Shown here: one piece after another, positions 18,514 to 26,651 of the stretch
How positions within the stretch are numbered: position 1 is the first letter of the stretch
Layout of the letters: each line of letters begins with the position of its first letter
Source: Rhizobium altiplani
Lineage (GTDB): Bacteria > Pseudomonadota > Alphaproteobacteria > Rhizobiales > Rhizobiaceae
Reading direction: 5' to 3'
NCBI RefSeq assembly: GCF_001542405.1
Contig: NZ_LNCD01000070.1
Location: forward strand, 109,149-173,148
Length of the DNA stretch: 64,000 bases
Translations under genes and position numbers: made by a program
Notes under the pieces: model-generated
What the model saw: the letters and a program-made list of their open reading frames with translations, nothing else
Database searches by the model: none
Told to the model about the DNA's origin: nothing

Positions 18514-20292
18514 TCAGGCGAGAACTATTTTGGCAGCCGCAAGGCTTGCGGCGCCGTTGATGACGCTGTCCTTCAGCGCCGTCACTTCCGAAAGAAGATT
18601 TTCCGCGGCAAAACGGCAGAGTGCGATGCGCCCTTCGGCACCTCCCGCCGGTGCCTGCGCGAGCCCGCCCTTGGCGAGATAGCAGCCGGTCAGGACAAGG
18701 CCGAAGAGCCGCTGATACGGTGTCGCGCCGGCCAGCGCCTCTGCCACCTTAGCATCGCGAACCTGCGCCAGCAGCCAGTCCGTCGCCTCGCCGAGGTCGG
18801 TTATTGCGGAATCGAGGCGATTTGCCGTCGCGCCGAAGCCGCCGAGGTTGGAATGGCGGACCTGGTCGGCGATCTGTTTCAGCTCGGCGATGAAACCGTG
18901 CACCTGGTCGCCGTCCGAAAGCGTCAATTTGCGGGTGACGAGATCGATCGCCTGGATACCGTTCGTGCCCTCATAGATCGGCGCAATGCGCGCATCACGC
19001 AGATAGCGCGCGGCTCCCGTCTCCTCGATGAAGCCCATGCCACCATGCACCTGAATGCCTGATGAGGCGACGTCGACGCCGACATCGGTGGAAAAGGACT
19101 TGGCGATCGGCGTCAGCAGTGCTGCGCGCTCCTGCCAATGCTGCTTTCGATCCGCCGCGCGATGCGACATGTCGATGGCATGGGCACAGGTATAGGAAAT
19201 TGCGCGGGCGCCTTGCGTCAACGCCTTCATCGTCAGGAGCGTGCGGGTAACATCCGGATGGTCGATGATCGGGCTCATGCCGCCACCCGCCCAGTTCGGC
19301 GCCTTGCCCTGAACCCGCTCTCTCGCATAGGCGACTGCCTTTTGCGTCGCCGCCTCGGCGATCGCGACGCCCTGCATGCCGACGGCAAGGCGGGCATTGT
19401 TCATCATCGTGAACATGCAGGCGAGGCCCTTGTTCTCCTCGCCGACCAGCCAGCCGATTGCCCCCTTCTCCTCGCCGAACTTGCCGTCGCCATAGATCAT
19501 GGTGCAGGTCGGCGAGCCGTGGATACCGAGCTTGTGCTCCAGCGAGTGCGCGAAGAGATCGTTGCGGGCGCCAAGCGATCCGTCCGCATTGACGAGGAAT
19601 TTCGGCACGAGGAACAGCGAGATGCCACGCGTTCCGGCCGGTGCGTCCGGGAGGCGAGCGAGGACCAGGTGAATGATGTTGTCGGCGGCGTCGTGTTCGC
19701 CCCAGGTGATGAAGATCTTCTGGCCGAAGATGCGGTAGGTGCCGTCGTCCCGGCGTTCGGCGCGGGTCTTGAGCACGCCGAGGTCGGAGCCGGCATGCGG
19801 CTCCGTCAGGTTCATCGTGCCGGTCCACTCACCCGAGACGAGCTTTGCGAGGTAGGTATTCTTGAGTTCGCCGGACGCATGGCTGTTGATCGCTTCGATC
19901 GCACCCATGGTCAGCGTCGGGCAGAGCGCGAACGCCATCGATCCGGAATTCCACATTTCCAGGGCGGCGACGTTCAGCATATGCGGCAGCGCCTGCCCAC
20001 CGAAGTCTTCTGGTGCGGTCAGGCCGTTCCAGCCGCCGGCGATCCAGTTCTTGTAGAGATCGCGCCAACCATCGGGCGTTACTACCCTGCCGTCGACGAG
20101 GCGCGAACCCTGACGGTCGCCAACCTCGGCGAGCGGCGCAACTTCATCCGTGGCGAATCGTCCCGCTTCATGAAGGATGGCGTCGACGAGATCATCACCA
20201 AGGTCACCGAGCAAACCAGCTTCGATTGCATCGCCCAGGCCGGCAACATGCTTCAGCGTAAACGCAATCTCTTCGACCGGCGCCTTGTACAT
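18514..20292 (-). CDS. Acyl-CoA dehydrogenase, long form (FadE/DmdC-like)
   Basis: This 592-residue flavoenzyme introduces a double bond into an acyl-CoA. It has an extra N-terminal segment (MYKAPVEEIAFTLKHV), as in the roughly 600-residue bacterial group that includes DmdC. The FAD/substrate segments MNLTEPHAGSDLG and FITWGEHD are present, as is the signature PIYEGTNGIQAIDL. A C-terminal extension completes it. The substrate could be fatty, branched or methylthio acyl-CoA. It heads a two-gene operon with the enoyl-CoA hydratase. GGAG stands upstream of the ATG, and a LiuR-like palindrome lies about 75 bases before the start. Confidence 0.92.
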   Translation of the reverse strand: MYKAPVEEIAFTLKHVAGLGDAIEAGLLGDLGDDLVDAILHEAGRFATDEVAPLAEVGDRQGSRLVDGRVVTPDGWRDLYKNWIAGGWNGLTAPEDFGGQALPHMLNVAALEMWNSGSMAFALCPTLTMGAIEAINSHASGELKNTYLAKLVSGEWTGTMNLTEPHAGSDLGVLKTRAERRDDGTYRIFGQKIFITWGEHDAADNIIHLVLARLPDAPAGTRGISLFLVPKFLVNADGSLGARNDLFAHSLEHKLGIHGSPTCTMIYGDGKFGEEKGAIGWLVGEENKGLACMFTMMNNARLAVGMQGVAIAEAATQKAVAYARERVQGKAPNWAGGGMSPIIDHPDVTRTLLTMKALTQGARAISYTCAHAIDMSHRAADRKQHWQERAALLTPIAKSFSTDVGVDVASSGIQVHGGMGFIEETGAARYLRDARIAPIYEGTNGIQAIDLVTRKLTLSDGDQVHGFIAELKQIADQVRHSNLGGFGATANRLDSAITDLGEATDWLLAQVRDAKVAEALAGATPYQRLFGLVLTGCYLAKGGLAQAPAGGAEGRIALCRFAAENLLSEVTALKDSVINGAASLAAAKIVLA

Positions 20293-20365
20293 CAGTGATC
20301 TCCTCGCATCGCTGGCCGCCGATTGAACAGCCCTCCAGCCTCTCCAAGGGCAGAGCTAATTGATT

Positions 20366-20381
20366 TTTACGTAAACGTCAA
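20366..20381. promoter_or_regulatory. LiuR-like operator upstream of the acyl-CoA dehydrogenase operon
   Basis: TTTACGTAAACGTCAA is a near-perfect palindrome. It resembles the sites recognised by the MerR-family regulator LiuR, which controls branched-chain amino acid and fatty acid breakdown in proteobacteria. It sits where it could control the reverse-strand operon. The regulator gene is not in this window. Confidence 0.5.
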
Positions 20382-20509
20382 TTTCAAACTTCCAGCGACA
20401 AGCTGCCACGGAGTTACACATGTCTTGAATTATTACGCACTTGCACAAACAACCGTCATAGAGAATCTCTAAGGACACTCACCGCCATCGCAAGAGGACC
20501 GGCGCATCA

Positions 20510-21505
20510 ATGGATACTTTGCCCGCCAACATCCCCGGACTCGTGTGGGCCTACCGCTTTCCGCCGGACGGCGGCAAGGCAATCCGTCTCCCAAACAGCG
20601 CGCCGCAGGCCGAGTTGACCGACGGCGGCGGCTTCTATTGGTTGCATCTCAATCTCGCAGATGCCAGGGTGCCCGGCCTGCTCGACAGTATCGTTGGCTT
20701 GAACGACGATGCCAAGGCAGCCTTGACCACCCGTGACACGCATGCCGCGATAACGGTCGACGAACAGCTGCTCTACGGCACGCTTGTTGATTGCCAGCGC
20801 GAATTCGATCGTGAAACCGCCGATCTTGGTTGGCTGCATTTTGCGATCTCTGACCGCTTTATCATTACCACGCGGCTGCAGCCGCTACGCAGCATCGAGC
20901 GCGCCCGCGCGCTAGTGGAGAAGAACCCGGCAAAATTCGAACGGCCTGTCGACCTGTTCGAGATCCTGGTGATCGAGTTCCAGCGGACACTGATCTCCAT
21001 CGTCATGGAAATGACCGAGGAGCTCAACGTTATCGAGGATTTCGTCTACGACAACTCGCCACGCGACGAGCGCCGGCGGCTGGCGCCGGTCCGACGTACG
21101 GTCGTCCGGCTGCACCGGCACCTGAGAACCGTGCTGGCCCTGATGCGTCGCGCTGCCGCCTCGCATGACGATGAAATGCCCTTCGGCTTCGATGATGTCG
21201 CGGGACGGCTGACGAGCCGCCTCGAAACCGTCGATCACGACATTTACGCGCTGCAGGACCGCGCTCGGCTGCTGCATGAAGAAATCGACTCGAAGGCGTC
21301 CTCGGAGACGAACCGGCACCTCTACATTCTGTCGATCATGACGGCCTTCCTGCTGCCGCCAACCCTAGTGACGGGCTTCTTCGGCATGAACACGGCCAAT
21401 CTACCTTTTGCCGAAGGTAGCGGCGGCACCGAATATGCCGTGGCCATCATAATCGCCTCCATCGTGCTCGCATGGTGGCTGCTGAAGCGCGTCCGCATCC
21501 TCTAA
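20510..21505 (+). CDS. zntB: CorA-superfamily metal transporter, ZntB-like
   Basis: This 331-residue protein has a large soluble N-terminal domain (about 1-270). Two C-terminal membrane helices follow at about 275-297 and 306-327, the CorA/ZntB topology of a homopentameric channel. The periplasmic loop has FGMNTANLPF, the GMN signature. The start MDTLPANIPGLVWAYRFPPD and the overall length fit ZntB, which transports zinc; magnesium transport by a CorA paralogue cannot be excluded. A 13-base palindrome (20459-20471, arms TAGAGA/TCTCTA) lies about 40 bases upstream and may be an operator. Confidence 0.85.
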   Translation: MDTLPANIPGLVWAYRFPPDGGKAIRLPNSAPQAELTDGGGFYWLHLNLADARVPGLLDSIVGLNDDAKAALTTRDTHAAITVDEQLLYGTLVDCQREFDRETADLGWLHFAISDRFIITTRLQPLRSIERARALVEKNPAKFERPVDLFEILVIEFQRTLISIVMEMTEELNVIEDFVYDNSPRDERRRLAPVRRTVVRLHRHLRTVLALMRRAAASHDDEMPFGFDDVAGRLTSRLETVDHDIYALQDRARLLHEEIDSKASSETNRHLYILSIMTAFLLPPTLVTGFFGMNTANLPFAEGSGGTEYAVAIIIASIVLAWWLLKRVRIL

Positions 21506-21507
21506 CG

Positions 21508-21531
21508 CAAAAAGACCCGGCATTGCTGCCG
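21508..21531 (-). terminator. Terminator downstream of the BA14K gene
   Basis: CCGGCA and TGCCGG form a stem with a four-base loop. On the minus strand the stem is followed by GTCTTTTT. It serves the reverse-strand gene and perhaps also zntB. Confidence 0.7.
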
Positions 21532-21557
21532 GCCCCGAGAGCGAAAGCTTGCTTCAC

Positions 21558-22094
21558 TCAGTAGTACGGCGAAACGCACTGCTGGCGCGGGCCATTGTAC
21601 GGCTGGAAGGTGTTGTCGTAGACCCGATAGGAACGGTAACGCGCCTGGCACCAGGCCACGTGACCCGAGCCGAGCGAAGCAGCCGGCGGAGGAGCCACAT
21701 AGGTCGGCTGCGATGCAATAGCACCACCAATTATCGCACCAGCGCCGAAGGCGGCCAGCGGGAACCAGTAGCCGTCATAGTAGCGGTAGCCACTGCGATA
21801 GTAGGGATAGCCGCGATAGCCACCGTACCAGCCGGGGCGATAGGCTGGGCGATAAGCCGGGCGGTACCCCGGATAATAGCCAGGGCGATAGCCTGGATAG
21901 TAGCCCGGCCGGTATCCGGGGCGAAAACCGGGGTGACAATAGGGGCCACGGCAATACTGGACGTTCTGGACGTCACCAGATTTTTCGACCTGCGGCAGAG
22001 CCGGCATCTGCATCGCCTGCGAGGGCGCATAGCCACTTGCCAGCGTGACAAAAGAAACGGCGGCAATCGCTATCTTCTTAAAAAACCCAGTCAT
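21558..22094 (-). CDS. BA14K family envelope protein with Tyr/Pro/Gly repeats
   Basis: This is a 178-residue exported protein. The signal peptide [20 protein letters not shown] runs to about residue 25. A low-complexity region at about 55-100 repeats [11 protein letters not shown] and PAYR units and ends [17 protein letters not shown] short hydrophobic stretch ([22 protein letters not shown]) follows. The C-terminal BA14K motif [19 protein letters not shown] with [10 protein letters not shown] carries two cysteines. BA14K proteins from Brucella are immunoreactive and lectin-like, so an envelope role is inferred. I chose the ATG at 22094 because a signal peptide and a GGAG start there. Confidence 0.8.
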   Translation of the reverse strand: MTGFFKKIAIAAVSFVTLASGYAPSQAMQMPALPQVEKSGDVQNVQYCRGPYCHPGFRPGYRPGYYPGYRPGYYPGYRPAYRPAYRPGWYGGYRGYPYYRSGYRYYDGYWFPLAAFGAGAIIGGAIASQPTYVAPPPAASLGSGHVAWCQARYRSYRVYDNTFQPYNGPRQQCVSPYY

Positions 22095-22248
22095 GGAAGC
22101 TCCATTTCCAGTTGGAATACGCGCGCACGATAACGCCAAGGCACTGAAAACGTTCCAATGACCAGTTTTCATGCTGTCGGTGCGACTTTCCGTTTTGAAG
22201 CGATCGCGGATTAACTGGACATTAACCGCCTTTCACCACGCTCATTCC

Positions 22249-23247
22249 ATGAAGCAATCCTGGAGAAATCTTCTGCTTCGCTTGATGGTTCCGGCGCTTG
22301 TCGCGGGACCTCCGACTATGGCTGTGGCGGCTGACACCCTGCCCTGGAACAACCCCAACAACGCGCTCGTCATCGACGCGTACGAACTCAATACGATCGA
22401 CTGGGATTCCCTGCTTTCGGACAAGCGCATCGCCGCCTTCATTTCGAAAGCTTCCGACGGACTTCCGGAGAGCTTCTCCTGTACCGGCGATCATGCCGGG
22501 GACACCGTCGCGCATTGCAAGACCATGTGGCGCAAATATGCGGTGAGCCGTGAGCTCTTTCAGACGCGGCGATTGGTTGCCCGGGCGGCCGGCCTCCTCT
22601 GGGGCTCCTATCACCTCGCCCGTCCCGGCAACCCGGTCGACCAGGCCAACCATTTCCTCGAATACGCCGATCCCAAGGACGACGAGATGATGATCCTCGA
22701 TCTCGAGGGCATCGATTCGCAGAAATTCATGTCGCTGGAGGACGCACAGATATTCGCAGGCCATATCAGGGCAAGGACCGGACGATACCCGGTTCTCTAT
22801 ACCAATCACAACACCGCCCGATATATTGCCGCATATCGCAACGACTATCCGGTGCTGGCGCGGCTACCGATCTGGTATGCGCGATACAGGCCCGACGTGA
22901 AGGGCGTGTTCCCGATGGGAAACTGGGACAACTACCTGATGTGGCAGTTCTCGTCGGGACAGAACTGCAGCAAGCGCCGCTGCCCTTACCGCGTTCCAGG
23001 CACATTGACGGATATCGATGTCAACGTCGCGCCCATGAGCCGCGCCGAACTCGCAAAGGTGTGGGCGCGGGGCAACCTCTTGCCGGCGCGCGAACCGGAC
23101 CCGCCGCTCATTCTTGCCAAGATCGAGATGGAGCCGCGCGGAATGCCTGCCCAAGGCCCGGCAACCTTCGCACAGCTTCCGCCGGATCCTATCGTCACAT
23201 CCTCGATACCGCAGAGCGACGTCGTGCGCACGCGTCGAGACTTCTGA
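22249..23247 (+). CDS. Glycoside hydrolase family 25 lysozyme-like secreted protein
   Basis: This 332-residue exported protein has a signal peptide at about 1-28 (SWRNLLLRLMVPALVAGPPT then AVAADT). The GH25 barrel follows, from NNALVIDAYELNTIDWDSL through WGSYHLARPGNPVDQANHFL and MILDLEGIDSQKFM to YTNHNTARYIAAY and WQFSSG. The family cleaves the beta-1,4 bond of peptidoglycan, and the acidic pair in DLEG fits the catalytic site. The tail from about 300 is Pro-rich and unconserved. The ATG at 22249 was chosen for the signal peptide. It diverges from the BA14K gene across a 154-base gap. Confidence 0.85.
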   Translation: MKQSWRNLLLRLMVPALVAGPPTMAVAADTLPWNNPNNALVIDAYELNTIDWDSLLSDKRIAAFISKASDGLPESFSCTGDHAGDTVAHCKTMWRKYAVSRELFQTRRLVARAAGLLWGSYHLARPGNPVDQANHFLEYADPKDDEMMILDLEGIDSQKFMSLEDAQIFAGHIRARTGRYPVLYTNHNTARYIAAYRNDYPVLARLPIWYARYRPDVKGVFPMGNWDNYLMWQFSSGQNCSKRRCPYRVPGTLTDIDVNVAPMSRAELAKVWARGNLLPAREPDPPLILAKIEMEPRGMPAQGPATFAQLPPDPIVTSSIPQSDVVRTRRDF

Positions 23248-23260
23248 GAAACGTGCGCAC

Positions 23261-23290
23261 AAAAAGACCCCGTCTCCAAGAGACGAGGTC
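23261..23290 (-). terminator. Terminator downstream of gbcA
   Basis: An eleven-position stem from GACCCCGTCTC to GAGACGAGGTC, with one mismatch and a three-base loop, is followed on the minus strand by TTTTT. It lies between the convergent lysozyme and Rieske genes. Confidence 0.8.
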
Positions 23291-23312
23291 ACTTGGGAGG
23301 GAGTCTTTTGGA

Positions 23313-24557
23313 TTAGGCGACGACGGAGAGCTTCGCCTGATCGCCCTGCAGGCGGTTGACCATGAAGTTCGAGTACCATTCGAGGAACTGCATGACGCCG
23401 CCTTCATGCGCCATCGAATAAGGTCCAGGCTCGTAGGCCGGCGAGTGAATACCGAAGGCATTCTCTTCGACGATGCGACGGTCCTGATCGTTGGTTTCGG
23501 TCCACACATGCGTGAGCTCGGCCAGATCGTAGTCGACACCCTCGACGGCATCCTTGTGCACGAGCCACTTCGTCGTGACGGCCGTTTCATTGGCACTGAG
23601 CGGCAGTACGCGGAAGGAAATCGCATGGTCGCCGAGAATGTGGTTCCAGGTCGTCGGGTAGTGGAACAGCAGCATCGTGCCGATGCGATCAAGCGTCACG
23701 TCGTCCGAAAGAGGCCTCTCGACGGCGCGCCTGCCGGACATGGTGTAACTCTCTGCGTCCTCGATCAACGGCATGCGGGCCGTGCGGAACTGACCGTCGG
23801 GGGAAATCTGGAACTTGCTCGGCAAGCCAGCCGCCTCGCAGCGTGCCCAGTGACCCGCAATCTCGGGATCGTCGGCACCGCCGTCCGTGCCGGTGACGCT
23901 CGGCGCTTCCGGGTAGGTGCGGCAGAGTTCGGGGTGGTTGGCCGCGCAGTGATAGCATTCGCGGTTGTTTTCCCAGACGAGCTTCCAGTTGCCCTTCTCG
24001 ATGATCGTGCTCTGGAAGGCGACCTTCGCCTCGCTCAGACGATGCGGCAGCATATAGGGCGCGACCATGTCGCGGATCGGCTGGAAATCCGGTGTATTCT
24101 GCGCGAGACAGATGAAGATGTAGCCGCCGAAGCTCTCGCAATGGACCGGCTTCAGGCCGTAACCGCTCTTGTCGAAATCATCGCCCATGTGGCGGGCAAA
24201 GGCGAGCTTGCCATCGAGGTCGTAGGTCCACTGATGATAGGGGCAGACGAGGCGAACCGAGGAGCCGTGCTCCTTGGTGCAGACGCGCGAGCCGCGATGG
24301 CGACAGCTGTTGTGGAAGGCGCGAATGACGTTGTCACGGCCACGGACGATGACAACGGGATAGTCGCCGATCTGGACCGTGAAATAAGCGCCCGGCTTCG
24401 GCAGCTCGCAATCATGGCCCATGAACAACCAGTCGCGATAATAGATCATCTCCATATCGAGCTTGAAATAATCCTCGTCGATATAGAAGGGCCGCTCGAG
24501 ACTGAAGCCTTCCCGGCGGGTCTTGAGTTGCCGCAATACGTTGCTGCGAATATCCAT
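23313..24557 (-). CDS. gbcA: Rieske non-heme iron oxygenase, GbcA-like (glycine betaine demethylase alpha subunit)
   Basis: This 414-residue protein is the oxygenase part of a two-component demethylase. The Rieske cluster ligands are in CRHRGSRVC and VCPYH (C-x-H-x17-C-x2-H). The mononuclear iron histidines are in NNRECYHCAANHPEL. Length and layout agree with GbcA, which removes a methyl group from glycine betaine, or with related stachydrine demethylases. The substrate is inferred. I chose the ATG at 24557 because GAGGA is seven bases upstream; an ATG two codons earlier is too close to it. The reductase partner usually found nearby (GbcB) is absent here. Confidence 0.85.
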   Translation of the reverse strand: MDIRSNVLRQLKTRREGFSLERPFYIDEDYFKLDMEMIYYRDWLFMGHDCELPKPGAYFTVQIGDYPVVIVRGRDNVIRAFHNSCRHRGSRVCTKEHGSSVRLVCPYHQWTYDLDGKLAFARHMGDDFDKSGYGLKPVHCESFGGYIFICLAQNTPDFQPIRDMVAPYMLPHRLSEAKVAFQSTIIEKGNWKLVWENNRECYHCAANHPELCRTYPEAPSVTGTDGGADDPEIAGHWARCEAAGLPSKFQISPDGQFRTARMPLIEDAESYTMSGRRAVERPLSDDVTLDRIGTMLLFHYPTTWNHILGDHAISFRVLPLSANETAVTTKWLVHKDAVEGVDYDLAELTHVWTETNDQDRRIVEENAFGIHSPAYEPGPYSMAHEGGVMQFLEWYSNFMVNRLQGDQAKLSVVA

Positions 24558-24970
24558 CTGCATATCCTCGTATAATGGGCCGGCGCTTGATCGAAGGCGA
24601 GAGCCGCCGGAAGCTTCGCTCCCTCTCCGTCAGGAGACTTTCTTGATAGACATTTAAACACCGCTGGCGCGCGGCGTTTGGTTGTAAAGCGACATCGGCT
24701 TCGAAAATGACGACAGGCGGCAAAGGAGTGCGGAATCGAACGCGGTTCCAGCCTAAAAATGCTTCATTCTCGGCCAGCAAGGCCAATTACGACATTGCCG
24801 CAACCCAATTCACACTTGGGCTCTCGGCACGACCTTGCCACAGCTATCGTATTTGCGACATGGCGGCGGTGGCCAATGTCCACCAACCCGCGCATGACGG
24901 CCGAATTTAATCTGCCATTAAGCATGATTGCCTATCCTTTCCACATCAATCATCCATGTGGATATCTCTC
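24558..24970. other. 413-base divergent intergenic region with one inverted repeat
   Basis: I see no supported gene. A 67-codon forward frame at 24707-24910 lacks a ribosome-binding site and any recognisable composition. At 24857-24880 the arms GACATGGC and GCCAATGTC form an imperfect palindrome that could bind a regulator of gbcA or of the gene at 24971. No riboswitch or RNA gene is evident. Confidence 0.5.
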
Positions 24971-25576
24971 ATGGCGAAGCTTCGCTATTTCGACGCCACT
25001 AACAGCAATTCCAGCAACGCGGCACCGGTCACCTCGCATTCTGAATTTCTGCGCACCGGAAAGATCACGCGCACCCGGGCCCACTGGCTCGCCGAGGAGC
25101 GGCGCTACCTCACACATGACGAAGTCGCAGAGAAGACGGGCCGCAAGCTGGAGACAGCCGGCGCCAAGACGCATCGACATATCAACGGATTTCACCGTTC
25201 GATCCAGTTTCCGAAGCTGCTCTTCCACCGCACGCTGCAGGACAGCCCGCATTTAGGCTATTGCCACGTGACTGCGTCGCGGACGAAATTCGCCCGCTAC
25301 GAAGAAGTCAGCTGGGCGTTCTACATCGCGAATTTCTACGCCGACATCGGCGACAACGACAATTTCTTCCACAAGATCGATCTGAAGTATTCGCGCATGT
25401 ATTTCGCGGTGGCGATCAAGCCCGGCGAACATACGCCGGAGAAGATGACGATCGACCGCTCGGTGAGGGGCAACGGGGTGCTTTTCCGCACCGACGATCC
25501 GCAAATCGCCATCAAGAACGTATTGCTGCTCGGCGCGCGCAACGAGCAGCTGCGCGAGATCATTCGCCAGCTCTGA
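24971..25576 (+). CDS. Conserved hypothetical protein (rhizobial type)
   Basis: This 201-residue, probably cytosolic protein has no signal peptide and no membrane helix. I do not recognise a domain. It is balanced in composition and has a basic middle (HDEVAEKTGRKLETAGAKTH, RHINGFHRSIQFPKLLFHR). An aromatic region around FYIANFYADIGDNDNFFHK follows, with a hydrophobic C-terminal half ending IKNVLLLGARNEQLREII. Codon use resembles its neighbours, so it looks like a resident gene. The ATG at 24971 was chosen; the in-frame ATG at 24956 is possible, and neither has a good ribosome-binding site. It is divergent from gbcA. Confidence 0.65.
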   Translation: MAKLRYFDATNSNSSNAAPVTSHSEFLRTGKITRTRAHWLAEERRYLTHDEVAEKTGRKLETAGAKTHRHINGFHRSIQFPKLLFHRTLQDSPHLGYCHVTASRTKFARYEEVSWAFYIANFYADIGDNDNFFHKIDLKYSRMYFAVAIKPGEHTPEKMTIDRSVRGNGVLFRTDDPQIAIKNVLLLGARNEQLREIIRQL

Positions 25577-25656
25577 TCGGCATCATCGGCCCGCTTCGAT
25601 ATTGATCCGATCGCCGGGAAGGCATAAGGACTGCCGGACAGCAATCCGGACAGCGC

Positions 25657-26631
25657 ATGGCACGATCGATCGACATCACGAAGGACAGGCAGCAGGCTAT
25701 CGAAGCCGGTTGCGCAGTGCTTGGCGAGGGCTTCCCGATCGCGATCCCGACGGAGACCGTCTATGGGCTCGCTGCCGATGCGACCAATCCGGTCGCAATT
25801 GCCCACATCTACGAGACCAAGGGCCGCCCCCGCTTCAACCCGCTTATCTGCCACATGGCCGACCTTGCCATGGCTGAGAAGCACGCGGAGTTCGACCCCG
25901 TTTCACGCGCACTGGCCGAAGCATTCTGGCCGGGGCCCCTCACGCTCGTCCTGCCGTTGAAGCCAGAGAGTGCCATTCATTCGCTGGCGACCGCAGGGCT
26001 TGATACCGTTGGCATCCGCGTGCCGAAGGGTTTCGCGGGAGAGCTGATCCGCGCCTTTGGGCGGCCGCTCGCCGCGCCCAGCGCCAACACGTCAGGCAAG
26101 ATCAGCGCGACGAGCGCTGCCCATGTCGACGCCGACCTCGGCGAGCGCATCAGACTGATCCTCGATGCCGGTGCAAGCACCGTTGGCGTCGAGTCCACGA
26201 TCGTCAAGGTCGAGGATGGCAAGCTCAGGCTCTTGCGGCCGGGCGGGCTGCCTGCCTCGGAGATCGAGCGCGTGGCCGGTCAAAAGCTGGTGCGAGCCAG
26301 GAAGGCGTCCGCGGCCATCGAGGCGCCGGGGATGCTGGCATCCCACTACGCGCCCGGCGCAACCGTCCGGCTGGACGCAACGCATGTCGATTCCGACGAG
26401 GCGCTGATTGCCTTCGGCAAGACGGCCGTTGCCGGTGCCGACGACGCCAGGATCGTCCTCAATCTCAGCCGGGACGGCGATCTCGCGGAAGCCGCGGCGA
26501 ACCTCTTCGACTATATGAAGAAAGCCGACGCCAGCGGCGCGCAGACGATCGCCTTTGCAGCCATTCCCGACGAGGGACTCGGCGAGGCAATCAACGATCG
26601 GCTCCGCCGCGCAGCCGCGCCACGTGAGTAA
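25657..26631 (+). CDS. tsaC: L-threonylcarbamoyladenylate synthase (Sua5/YrdC)
   Basis: This 324-residue protein makes threonylcarbamoyl-AMP from threonine, bicarbonate and ATP for the t6A37 modification of tRNAs that read ANN codons. The YrdC domain (about 1-200) shows PTETVYGLAADATN, YETKGRPRFNPLICHM, WPGPLTLVLP and APSANTSGK. The C-terminal Sua5 domain (about 230-324) begins with SHYAPGA, the linker conserved in the long Sua5 form. It is followed after 20 bases by the FAD oxidoreductase gene, probably in one transcript. Confidence 0.93.
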   Translation: MARSIDITKDRQQAIEAGCAVLGEGFPIAIPTETVYGLAADATNPVAIAHIYETKGRPRFNPLICHMADLAMAEKHAEFDPVSRALAEAFWPGPLTLVLPLKPESAIHSLATAGLDTVGIRVPKGFAGELIRAFGRPLAAPSANTSGKISATSAAHVDADLGERIRLILDAGASTVGVESTIVKVEDGKLRLLRPGGLPASEIERVAGQKLVRARKASAAIEAPGMLASHYAPGATVRLDATHVDSDEALIAFGKTAVAGADDARIVLNLSRDGDLAEAAANLFDYMKKADASGAQTIAFAAIPDEGLGEAINDRLRRAAAPRE

Positions 26632-26651
26632 GCAAGAAGGATCATGTTTCG

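Noticed and set aside
22941..24575. Long forward frame opposite gbcA
   Set aside because: It covers the gbcA gene in antisense, starts inside the lysozyme gene and shows no family motif.
24707..24910. 67-codon forward frame in the gbcA upstream region
   Set aside because: There is no ribosome-binding site, no composition typical of a protein, and it lies within the divergent promoter region.
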